From contig OZ024872.1 of NCBI GenBank assembly GCA_964017185.1, forward strand, positions 57,219,817 to 57,283,816: a stretch of 64,000 nt of DNA. The letters are read 5' to 3'. Origin of the DNA: Rugalucina vietnamica. Taxonomy: Eukaryota; Mollusca; Bivalvia; Lucinida; Lucinidae. Every line of letters starts with the position of its first letter. The stretch's first letter is position 1. Of the stretch, positions 1 to 10,071 are shown piece by piece. The position numbers and the translations under genes are program-made. The notes beneath the pieces were generated by a model. It searched no databases. It had not been told where the DNA came from and saw nothing but the letters and a program-made list of their open reading frames with translations.

Positions 1-640
1 ACTTATTTTTCTGGTGATTTAGGTTTTTCGAGTTTAGGTGTCTATGGGAAATTTTGTGTTTTTGCCAACGTGAGCATGAAAATCCTATTTAACACAGATA
101 TTCTCACTAAAGATTGATTTATAACATGTAAATGTATAGAGAAATGGCAAAACATTCTATCATCATGAAGAATAGGTGTTTGCAAATTGCAGTATTTATC
201 ATATGATAGTAAACATATAAAAGTTTTATAAGTGTCAAGACTGTAACTAACTGTCTCTGAATTTGAATAATACTAGATGTTGGGAGACAGGCTGCAGAAA
301 ATTTGCTTTTAATTGCAAAAGTATACTAATGCATATCAGTAACCATATTCTGGTGTCATTTCTAGATAATCATATATACATATATCAGTACCTAGTTATG
401 ATATACATGCAAGTTTTAAAAGAAATGAGGCATCTACTATCTGGTGGCTATTGGTTTTGTGATTTTTTGCTGTTTTCTAAATCTTTCCTACTTATATAAA
501 ATAAAGCAATAGGCAATTTAGATATTGGAAAATCATTTCTTGGAATGAAATTTCATTGGTACTGATTATAGCCTTTATTGAGTATCATATGGTATGAATT
601 TCATTGTTTCATAATGGCTATAGATAGTAGTATTTTATAC
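1..640. other. No feature seen
   Basis: AT-rich sequence with only a 78-codon chance ORF; no splice-flanked exon, repeat boundary or RNA signal that I can support. Confidence 0.4.
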
Positions 641-652
641 TGTATGAAGAGA

Positions 653-791
653 TCAACCTCATTATAATGCCAATTACGGGATATGTAAAACCAGACCATG
701 CTACTGTAAAAAATAAGGCTGTATAATAATGCGGTTTTTTACAACAGTCAATATAACTGCACTGTAATGAGGCGTTTTATAATGAGGTTGA
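653..791. mobile_element. Small MITE
   Basis: Perfect 15-bp terminal inverted repeats: TCAACCTCATTATAA at 653-667 and its complement at 777-791. No coding capacity. Confidence 0.6.
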
Positions 792-1001
792 ACTGCATAC
801 AATCAGACACTAGAAATTCTGATTTTGCACTAGGTTATTGCATGTAAGGGTCATCATGAAAATGTTAGATTAAACTGACTGTGATTTCTGTCGAATGTCA
901 TGAGTTTTAATAAACTATATGATTCCATATGTATGTTTGTTTCTTATATACAAGTATACACTTTTCGGAGAGTTTTTTTACATTTCAATATATCAAAATG
1001 T

Positions 1002-1592
1002 TTATGAAGCGGGTTCGTTTACAGTTCCAACATCAGAGTTGTTAGCAGGCTGGAATGCCTGAGCATCCGGGTTGAGGTCTGATTCTTCCTGTGAGTCCAT
1101 AGGGGTGCCAGCATGATGGGCAGCAGAACCATGGGCGGCACTGCCACCAGCTGACATAGAAAACACAAGTGTTTTAGGCTTAACAGTCTTTTTTGGCAGG
1201 CACTCATCATTAACGTCTAACTTCTTATCATTACAGAACGCTTTAAGTTCATCCTCACTGGTAATCCGATAGTACATATCATGTCCAAATGGCTTTGATG
1301 TAGCCATACGAATTGTTATGATACCGTCGCGAGAAAATGCGTCCTTGATAAGACTCGCTTTCTTAAGCTGCCTGGCTTTGTACAGGATAGTGCCTCTTTT
1401 CTTAGTAAGGTCCTCTCTGACATACAGTTTAGAGGCATCATCTCTACCCTTATTATCATCTCTTAATTTCTCCATGGGTTCCTTTGATAGGATGGCAGCT
1501 TTACACTTATGTGATACAAATTTCACAATGATTTTCAATGTGTTTCGTTGCTTTAGATAAGGGTGGTTTGCAGGGTTTTGCAAGAAATTCAT
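1002..1592 (-). pseudogene. Retrotransposon ORF1-like fragment
   Basis: This open 196-residue frame contains KIIVKFVSHKCKAAIL, LYVREDLTKKRGTILYKARQ and IKDAFSRDGIITIRM, the pattern of the ORF1-type domain of many invertebrate LINEs, followed by a low-complexity acidic/Ala/His tail. No RT follows nearby, so it is a solitary fragment. Family placement is from motif resemblance only. Confidence 0.5.
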
Positions 1593-1750
1593 TAAAATCG
1601 ACGATTACCTTAATTTTTGAAAATGACCCCTTCGCCAGTTTGTACACAGCTATAGGCGAACGAAAAAAAAGTCTGACGGCTGATTTTTACAGATCGTCTT
1701 TGAAAATGGTTTGACTTTAGATATTCGGATTTCGGATGATTCTACTGAAC

Positions 1751-2665
1751 TACGAGGGTGGGTCAGAAAGTTCTGTCATAGGTGTTATAACTTTGTTAAT
1801 AGACATGATAGGCTGTTGTATTATACCTTGATTGAAAGGGCTACATTTCTCCTTTATAATGATGCCAAAAGAATGCACGAAAGAAAAAAGTACTTCGAAA
1901 TAGACGCCCTGAAAGACACCTGGGGTAAAACCAATGGCACTTTTTCTTGAATTTGTGAATATTATTTAAAGAAAAACGACTTCGAAAAAAATAATACATG
2001 CAATATATTTTTCAAACATAGATGAATATATCCGGCAAAAATCAAAATCATTCAATTGAATTTTATTGAGTTATTGCAAAACGAAATATTGAAATTGGCT
2101 TGTTGTACATATATATTAAATTACAGTTTAAATTCAAAGGGCATTTATTGACATCGACGCGTAGACCAGGACCTTAAAATGCATTGAACGATTTTATTGT
2201 TTCATCCCAGTGTGCCCTGTTGTAAACTCATAAAAAAGCAAGCAAATATAATGGTTCAGCGGTGCCAGAAATGCTATAGGGTGACTCATTTTAATGACGT
2301 CATGTATATCGCTTTATTATAAAGTCAGCATAGCATCGGTAACGATAATTTTTGACACATTGCTTTTCTAAATATGCTATAATTTATCACTGTAAAGATG
2401 GAAAAAATTTGATCGGTAGTTATGAAGATATGACGCATGAAACGCACACCATAATATTCACAAATTCTAGAAAACGTGCCATTGGTTTTACCCCAGGTGT
2501 CTTTCAATGCGTCTCTTTCGAAGTATTTATTTCTTTCGGGCATTATTTTGGCATCATTATATAGATGAAATGTAGCTCTTTCAATCAAGGTATAATACAG
2601 CAATCCATCGTGTATATTAACAAAGTTATAACACCTATGACAGAACTTTCTCACCCACCCTCGTA
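1751..2665. mobile_element. Mariner-like foldback MITE
   Basis: Arms of about 190 bp (about 1751-1950 and 2465-2665) are inverted copies; the ends read TACGAGGGTGGGT..AGAAAG with a TA at each border, the usual Tc1/mariner target. Matching peptides from both arms are a by-product of the inverted repeat. Confidence 0.7.
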
Positions 2666-3164
2666 CAAAAAAGTTATTAAAATTTGATGAAGAGTTGCAT
2701 TGGCTGTGGAACTCAGTAAATTGAAGGAGCCGTGATAAAGTTCTAAATAAATTTTTATATTAAAACTATACCTACTTTACTATTTTTTCGATGTAGCAGT
2801 CTTCCTTACAGAAAAGTTTTAAAAAAAAGTATCGTACTTATTTTCAAAATGCACTGTTTAATTAATATGCCTGGTTTGAAACGCCACATGACTTTTAGTG
2901 TCAACGTTTCCTGATGAACGTATACCAGATAATGTCTTACTTTATGTATGATGTAGCAATTGTTTGTAGATTGTCAGAAAACTACAACAAGTCCAACAAG
3001 TCAAACCCAGAGCACATCCGCATACAGAACTTCTACTCTATCACGTAAACAAGGTATAGCACTATTCTGCCCTCTGGTGCGTCTAACGTCAGGCGAATCC
3101 ATGTAGTAGTACAGTGGTATTATGGCTAAAAACCCATTTCTGCACAGTTCACGCTGATCACTTG

Positions 3165-3325
3165 TGATTTTTCGCGGCGAAACCACGGCGAAATTCTAGC
3201 GGCCAAGGGAAAATTTAAAAGTTTAATTGGTGAAATTTCGCCGTGTTTCGCGGCGAAATTCGTTTTTTATCGTTTACAAAAGGTAAGTTTATTTTCCTTT
3301 TTTCGCCGCGAAGCACGGCGAAATA
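3165..3325. repeat. Iterated TTCGCGGCGAAA palindromes
   Basis: At least three pieces of TTTCGC(C/G)G(C/T)GAAA appear within 160 bp in both orientations, giving nested hairpins. No coding signal. Confidence 0.55.
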
Positions 3326-3546
3326 CCTGTAAATGTTAACATAAAATTATTTATTTCAATTTAATGACCACAATAAGATTCGTCTGTTCCTAGTATTGAT
3401 CGTGATTTACGTGCACATTAATAATATGTACGATTATGCATGTATAGAACTGAAAAACGTGCATAATGCGACTTTCTCATTGGTATTAACATGGTACGAC
3501 GGCGATGATAGACGAAAATATTTATAACGTTATGCGCCAGCTCGTT

Positions 3547-3795
3547 GAATCTAACTTTGTTTGTTTGTTTGAATAGATTCTTTATGTCTTAATCAACAGC
3601 AATGGTCATGACGGGACACTGCCTCAATTTTGATATCCAACAAGTGTTTTAATATAACCTTCCCTCAAAAACAATACTGCTTATTATGGACGGTTTGACT
3701 TGAAACCATTTTTCCTAGGCAGACACAGACCTGAGCGGTAAATCAGTAATCAGATGATCAGTCAATAGCGTATACGCTTTGCCTGCAAGCACATG
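3547..3795. repeat. Dispersed repeat shared with 43688-43924
   Basis: Both stretches start with TTTGTTTGTTTGAAT, contain CAGCAATGGTCATG.CGGGAC, and end with CTTTGCCTG.AAGCACA. Confidence 0.6.
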
Positions 3796-4499
3796 ACCAA
3801 GATGGCCGCTATGACCATATATGTTAAAACAACAAAAAAAAAAACAACATTTTCTCCGGAACCGGGTGATAGATTTCAACAAAACTTGATATGTTGCGAC
3901 AGGGACTGGCCAATCATAGTTTGTATCAATTATTACCTTGAGTTGACCATTACCTATTTAACAGCAATGTCAAATTTATTCACATAGGTTTTCAATGGTG
4001 AAAAGTGTAAACACTGTTTAATTTTGTTATTGCCAATGACGGTTTTCTGCCCTTGAAGATGGATTATGAAACATTTGGGTAGGGACAATGCTACGGATGC
4101 TTTGGACAATAATAATTATTAAAATTTCTATTTTTGCTAATCATTCTTATTAAGGGAAGGAATCGTGGTGCTTCAGCTGCCCGGAGGTTTCACATCTCTA
4201 CTGACAAGATGTAAAGATAGCGAGGTAACATCTTTAAGATTTCTGCTGTGTATATTATGACAGCAATTCGATCTAGAGTTTCTGAGATCTAGACATATCG
4301 ATTCCGGATTGTGTATTTAAAGAGGGCACGATCAAGAGATACAAGAAATTTTATTTACCATTGGTTTTTGTACAACATAAAACATTTATTAGCTACATTA
4401 GCTATTTTCCAACATAACAAATGAACGAATAACATGTAAAGGCTGCTGTAAAAGAGAATATTAATACATATATGTAAAAGGTTATATCACATGCAGTTG

Positions 4500-4724
4500 A
4501 ACAAGAGCGAGCCGGTGCAGTCGGTAGCGCATCGGACTTTGGGCCGAGGGGTCCCTGGTTTGGTCCCCGTCCAGGGCGTCGTCTGTTGTGTCCTTGAGCA
4601 AGTCACATTTCCACAGCTCAGTGTATAAAGTGTACATATGTTCTTAAATAGTTGCAATAAAAGTTCTACATAGCTGATGTTGACTGTTGAAGTATGAAGC
4701 GACTTTAAATAAAGATTATTTTTG

Positions 4725-4772
<48 letters not shown>
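4500..4772 (+). mobile_element. tRNA-derived SINE, family 1
   Basis: Head with A-box-like GTGCAGTCGGTAGCGC and B-box-like GGTTTGGTCCCC, a body containing GTGTCCTTGAGCAAGTCAC, and an (ATT)n tail at 4726-4772. The same family recurs inverted at 53440-53737. Confidence 0.75.
4726..4772. repeat. (ATT)n microsatellite (SINE tail)
   Basis: About 15 units, the tail of the family 1 SINE. Confidence 0.9.
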
Positions 4773-5502
4773 AGAAACATATACATTATATATGATTATA
4801 TAGACATATAAATTACTTTTGTCGAAAATTTACAACATGCAAGGTAAGCCCAGTAGGGTTTTAATTTCGACAAACAGAAATAAACAACATCTGAAAATGC
4901 AGCAAATATCACGGCATGCAGTAAAAAGGAATACGTTTTGTACAATGAACAAATATAGAGATCACACAGAATACGAAGAATATCACGGCATGCATAATTT
5001 TGACAATAAAAACTAAAAAGAGGAGAAAAAATCTCAATAGAATCAGAGCCGATGCTGATGCCCTTCCCTGCCGTACGGCCAGTCCATACCAGCACAAGAA
5101 GGGCAACAACATTTAGTATTGCATGTATTCCTACTTTCACTTGTTGTAAAATTTCTTTTGGAAACACAGTAACTCAAGATTATAATCACTCTTAAATCCT
5201 TAATTGCAGCATTTGAAGCCGAAAAAGTAGAAAGACATTGTGACCTAAAAGGGTTCAGAGTCTAAAGGTGACAACGAAAGCGCATCAAAGTTCTGCACAG
5301 GTTAAGAGCTTTAAATAAGCACACGTAGTCATATACTGGTTCAGAGCTAAAAATAAAGTAAAGCATCAATAAAAAATAAGTTTACCTTAAAACAACAATG
5401 GATTTTAACATAAAACACAACATGAAAAGAGCATAACATACAGTTCTGCACACATAACATAGCAATACGAAAACATGAGAAACCAGAGGCCTATCGGCCA
5501 CG

Positions 5503-6918
5503 TAGCTCACCTGAGTAATGCAGAAACGCTGCGTTTGTAGATATTTGTAAAATTCAACATACAAAATGTCAAAGGTTTCTTAGATCTTGACCTCTAGCCC
5601 CGCCCCAGGGCAAGCTTAACCTCCTCTTGAGTGAAGGCTTAGCTGATATGTACATGATGCTTTCAAGTGGTGCAGAAAAAAAAATGGAATTTGCAAGGGA
5701 AGTACGAGCTGGAAATGAAAATTTCCCCTACCTCCGACTCAACTAGTACAGTAGCCTGTGGCTGGTTGAAAGATGTGCAGTTAGTACTTGTTAATGTGAA
5801 CTGTGGAGCTTCTCCATGAAAGTGTGGTTAGGTGCATTGGCCATATCACATATGAACTTAAAAAGTCTTGAAAAAGATGCTAAACTCCAGTTCAAATAAA
5901 CACAGACCTGGGACACCAAGTATATGAAGCCATCTTTATCAGACAGCATAGTTTCTGGTGATTTTCTATTGTTACTATCCTTTTCCGTTATGGCTGACTT
6001 TACCCATCTCTGTCATGAAACCTCTAAAGGGGTACAAAGTTAAACAGTGCAGACCCAGATGCCACTGATTAGGGTCTCCACTGTTTGCTAACAGAGTTTA
6101 GAGTTGAATGCAGCACCGGAAGTGATATATAGTATAATGTTGACATTACACTTGCCAAAGAATTCTTTTCATAAATTCACCCTTACGTTGCTCTAGCAAC
6201 CAAAATAATTACACAATTATGACAAAAAATGCCAAAATTGTGGAGGACTAGTCAACAAACATTTACGTAAAAACAAAACTCAAATATTTAAAGCGAAATG
6301 GCAGGAATTGCAATTTTCCGCTTTTCGTCTTATAAGTCAATAAAAACTTTTAAGTTGCCATAGCAACCAAAGTAGTGGGAAAAACCAGATTTCTTATCCG
6401 ACTGAAATAAAAAACACAAATTATGTAGAGACTACTGTCAGGAACATGTATACAAAGTACAGGCTTCATGCCGTAGACAATTTCTGAGGTGAAGATTTTT
6501 AAATGTTTTTCGAAATTTTACCCTTTATGTGGCCCCAGCAACCAAGGAAAATAAAGGATTAGGACAAAACTCAGATTTTTGATTTTTTTTTTCTCAAAAT
6601 TTTGCCCTTTATGGGGCCCCAGCAACCAATCAAAATAAAGGATTAGGACAATACACATAAGAAACGTCAAACACTACTCAATAAACATTTCTGCAAAAAC
6701 AAATTTCAAATGTCTGCCATTTTAGCAGAAAAATAGCCTATTTACAGTTTTCCCATTATAAGTCTATGGACACTTTCAGTTGCCATAGCAACCAGAGTTT
6801 TTATCCGCCTGGAATAAAAAACGCAAATTATGTAGAGGTTACTGTCAGAAACATATTTTCAAAGTACAGGATTCATCCACGTGACAGTTTCTGAGGAGAA
6901 GATTCTTGAGTTTTTTGT

Positions 6919-6950
<32 letters not shown>

Positions 6951-7659
6951 AATTTTGCCCTTTATGGGGCCCCAGCAACCAATCAAAATAAAGACTTAGG
7001 ACAAAACTCACAAGAAATGTCAAACATTACTCAATAAACATTTCTGCAAAAACAAAATTCAAATGTCTGCAATTTTAGCGGAAAAACATCCAATTTATAG
7101 TTTTCCCATTATAAGTCTATGGAAACTTTCAGTTGCCATAGCAACCAGAGTTCTTATCCGCCTGGAATAATAAACACAAATTATGTAGGGGCCACTGTCA
7201 GGAACATGTATACAAAGTACAGGCTTAATCCCCTTGACAGTTTCTGAGAAGAAGATTTTTGAGTGTTTTTCGAAATTTTGTCCTATATGGGGCCCCTGCA
7301 ACCAATCAAAATAAAGGATTAGGACAAAAGTCACATGAAACGTAAAGGACTACTCAATAAACATTTCTGCAAAAACAAAATTCACATATCTCAAACAAGA
7401 CAGCAAAATTAGGCAATTTTCACTTTTTTCCATTATAAGTCTATGGGAAGCATAAGTTGCCATAGCAACCAGATTTCTTATCCGATCGAAATAAAAAACA
7501 CAAATATTCGTTCCCTCCACCTGTAGATGCTATATGTGAAATATGAAAAGTTTCGGCCTGGCAGCTTCAGAAAATGTTGACGACGACGGACGACGGACGG
7601 ACGCCGGATGCCTCCCTATACTATAAGCTCACCTTTGAGCCTACGGCTCAGGTGAGCTA
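5503..7659. repeat. 2.1-kb repeat with TAGCTCACCTGAG termini and internal ~340-bp tandem units
   Basis: TAGCTCACCTGAG at 5503-5515 is inverted at 7647-7659. Inside, diverged units of about 330-350 bp repeat the blocks TTGCCATAGCAACC, GGGGCCCCAGCAACCAATC and CAATAAACATTTCTGCAAAA (about 6180-7570). A GACGGACG-rich stretch precedes the right end. A 5' piece of a related element is at 36445-36860. No intact ORF. Confidence 0.65.
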
Positions 7660-7671
7660 AAAATCACCAGA

Positions 7672-7855
7672 AAAATGTTTGCTCAAAACATACATTCTGG
7701 GTACACGTTGGAACATCCTCGCCGAGGCGGTTCTAGCGAGAACCCACAATGTATGTTTTGGATCAGCAATAAGAAAATTAGCTATACCCCTGCAAACCCA
7801 GTTTTTCTATATAAAAGTGGGGTTTGCGGGGGTAAACATTTCACGGACATGTTTT
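7672..7855. mobile_element. Hairpin repeat (GCCTCGCCGAGGC family), copy 1
   Basis: Imperfect palindrome centred on CCTCGCCGAGGCGG, followed by TATACCCCTGCAAACCC. It lies just downstream of the stop codon of the 7878-8086 exon. Confidence 0.6.
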
Positions 7856-7877
7856 CCTGATGTTTTACTGAAATGAC

Positions 7878-8086
7878 TTAACTGCCACACATGGCGCAGT
7901 TACATCGTGGGCCCGCCCATGTGCGGATCAGACCCTTAAACTCCTGAAACTTGTAACCGTCCTGTTCATTTGGGTAAGCTATTCCACAAGATCTCTGCCC
8001 ATATGTGACTGTAAGTTTCTTGGCTGTGTTGTCATATCTGAAAGAATATTTTGAGTTTTCAGTTTCAATATGGTCCCTGAGGTACA
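7878..8086 (-). CDS. Probable 3'-terminal exon of an unrecognised gene
   Basis: The frame reads YLRDHIETENSKYSFRYDN, then TVTYGQRSCGIAYPNEQDGY and ends RCNCAMCGS at a TAA (7878-7880). It opens right after a good acceptor (CTTATTCCCAG on the - strand, AG at 8088-8087) and begins in mid-codon. The residues are non-repetitive and Cys-containing, unlike the surrounding repeats. The upstream exon would lie beyond the Naiad pair, which would then be intronic. I do not recognise the family. Confidence 0.45.
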
Positions 8087-8089
8087 CTG

Positions 8090-8415
8090 GGAATAAGTTG
8101 TTGATACATCATTAATACTTTATAGGCATCTGTACATAATGCATCGGATCCTGCTCATATGTAGTGTTTGGAGATTCGCCCTACTCATAAGAATCTCATA
8201 GCTGGAGGAATAGTCATTGAAACAATCCTGAGAGCTCTATATTGCAGGCTTTTTTTTTTTTTTTTTTTTTTTAAATTCTCTGTATTTGCCTTGCCTCTGA
8301 AATATAAGGGGACAATAGTTAAAATGTGATTGAATATTTGAAGATTTAAAGTCTAGTTTCCTCTGTTAAAAATTACCGGTTGTCAACTAACTTTACGTTC
8401 ATTTAAAAATTTACT
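8090..8415. other. Intergenic or intronic; poly-T only
   Basis: A T-run at 8250-8272 is the only feature. Its right edge is the 3' insertion boundary of Naiad copy 1. Confidence 0.4.
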
Positions 8416-9036
8416 AAAAAGGTACAAGTAGGCAAAGATCAGGAAAAGGCGCAATCAGAAAAAGATTCCCACTCCAAAAACCGAGGTGGGAAAAAACCAA
8501 ACTAACAATCAGGTACTTATACCATGAAACATATCGTAAGCCGAATGAGCAGCTATTTTCCCAATAGGTGGCCACTCAGTTACCTGAACTTAACTAAAAA
8601 TATGAAAACATACATAAGGCGCCAACAGCACAAAAAATTTTATACACCAAGACATAAAACAAAAAGAACCACCACAGAAGTATCGACTTGGAACGATCAG
8701 TAACACAAAGTTACTGGCGGGCTTAAACCGGTTTTACATGGCCATAACCTCACCCTCAGCTTCTGCAGTGGTTCATAACATTTAGTTAGTTATTTGGTCC
8801 TCGTGGTGAATCTCTAACTAGTCAATGAATCATCAAGAACAAACAAATAAATCATGATAAACATCCTGATGAATCAAAAACCAGGACTCACAGACTGAGT
8901 AAGCTGCCCGACGATGGAGATCCCTGGGCGCCGAATAACCTACTAACTCCGGAGCAAAAGAAAAACACCAGTTGGACCCCGGTGGGCCAAGCAACAGACA
9001 AGAAGCTCCGGCCCCAACCAACTGAAATGAATAGCT
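8416..9036 (-). other. Naiad 3' UTR (copy 1), expected place for a SECIS element
   Basis: This segment is retained in every Naiad fragment of the window. It contains a clear 7-bp hairpin, CAGTAAC-TTTGT-GTTACTG on the - strand near 8700, and a second one with TTCCCAC/GTGGGAA arms near 8475. A weak ATGA..AA..GA arrangement occurs at 8747-8776, but its helix is poor. I could not assign a SECIS by eye. Confidence 0.5.
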
Positions 9037-10071
9037 TTATGTCGGGGCCATCATAGAGTCTGACGCCCGACCCACCGGCGTGCAATTAAAGAAGGCAGCA
9101 TAGTTATCAACCATGATTGGGTTAAAAACTAAGCATGCAGACTGTCGCATAACATTTAAGTTATAACCTATACGTCTGTAACGTGTTATGATTTTTCTGA
9201 ACTGAAAAGAAAAATCATTAATTCCTTTAAGTTTCTTAAATTTGTAAACCAAGTCACCATAAAATTCAGGTTCCGAAAGGCCCTCACTTAAAAGCGTCTT
9301 TAACCCAACATTATATTTGGAAATCAATTCATAGTGTCTACGATAAAATTTAGAAAATGTTTTTCGAAGTTTATGATACCGATAGCCCTGTTGGAGAAGT
9401 TTTGCCGTTAAACATTTATTTCGAGCGTTGAAGTCTGCAATATGATTGCAGACTCTAGCAAACCTAATAAGTTGCGAAATGTATACACCATAAGAAGCAC
9501 GACGAGGAACGTCACCATCCAAAAAAGGAAAATTTACTATATCAAAATCAAAGTCATCGCGCTTATCATAAATTTTAGAAGAAACAAATCCATTTGCAAC
9601 AGAAAGATGTAGATCTAAAAAGGGGGCTTCAGTATCTGTGATATTGGCTTTGTTCAACTGAAGTTCAGGTGGGTAAATTTGATTGACCATACCTTCAAAA
9701 TAAGGGTTGTCAATGTTCAAAAGGTCATCGAGGTACCTAGATGTGGAATTAAAAGCCTCGATAACATCAGCTTGATTATCATGGTTAAGAGAATCCATGA
9801 AATCTCTTTCGTAGCAGTATAAAAATAAATCAGCTACGAGAGGTGCGCAATTTGTACCCATCGGAATTCCAACAATTTGTCTGTATAACTTGGTCCCAAA
9901 TCTAATATAAATATTATCAAGGAGATAGGATAAGGCATCGCATACATTCTGACATGACCAAAGTGTATACCGACTTTGGTCAGAGGAAGTGAAAAAAGCC
10001 TTTCTGTCATTACATGCCAAATAAAGTGAACCATAGTTTTTTAATGCCCTTTTGAAGGTCCACTCTATCAA
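9037..10071 (-). CDS. C-terminal half of Naiad RT (copy 1)
   Basis: This 344-residue segment carries the RT core: GIPMGTNCAPLVADLF, then YLDD, then APFLDLHL and the thumb region, ending at TAA (9037-9039). It matches copy 2 residue for residue. The related + strand copy at 20301 has one extra T near the end and reads on past this stop, so the exact family C-terminus is uncertain. Confidence 0.85.
   Translation of the reverse strand: MIEWTFKRALKNYGSLYLACNDRKAFFTSSDQSRYTLWSCQNVCDALSYLLDNIYIRFGTKLYRQIVGIPMGTNCAPLVADLFLYCYERDFMDSLNHDNQADVIEAFNSTSRYLDDLLNIDNPYFEGMVNQIYPPELQLNKANITDTEAPFLDLHLSVANGFVSSKIYDKRDDFDFDIVNFPFLDGDVPRRASYGVYISQLIRFARVCNHIADFNARNKCLTAKLLQQGYRYHKLRKTFSKFYRRHYELISKYNVGLKTLLSEGLSEPEFYGDLVYKFKKLKGINDFSFQFRKIITRYRRIGYNLNVMRQSACLVFNPIMVDNYAAFFNCTPVGRASDSMMAPT

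Noticed and set aside
1711..1950. Paired ORFs sharing RKFCHRCYNFVN at 1711-1950 and 2325-2654
   Set aside because: They lie in the two inverted arms of one foldback MITE, so conservation reflects the DNA repeat, not protein selection.
4796..5167. Cys-rich or hydrophobic ORFs on the - strand (CNTKCCCPSCAGMDW in one frame)
   Set aside because: No clear splice acceptor and competing frames; I could not support an exon.
8747..8776. SECIS candidate ATGA-ACCACTGCAG-AA-GCTGAGGGT-GA on the - strand
   Set aside because: Spacing is roughly right and the sequence is conserved in the fragments, but helix II has only about three solid pairs. Not enough to annotate.
8833..9085. Overlapping - strand ORFs MVGAGASCLLLG and MHAGGSGVRLYDG (also at 13058-13310)
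   Set aside because: Other frames of the RT end and 3' UTR in the Naiads; present in both copies only because the DNA is duplicated. The second may be an ancestral C-terminal extension but is out of frame here.
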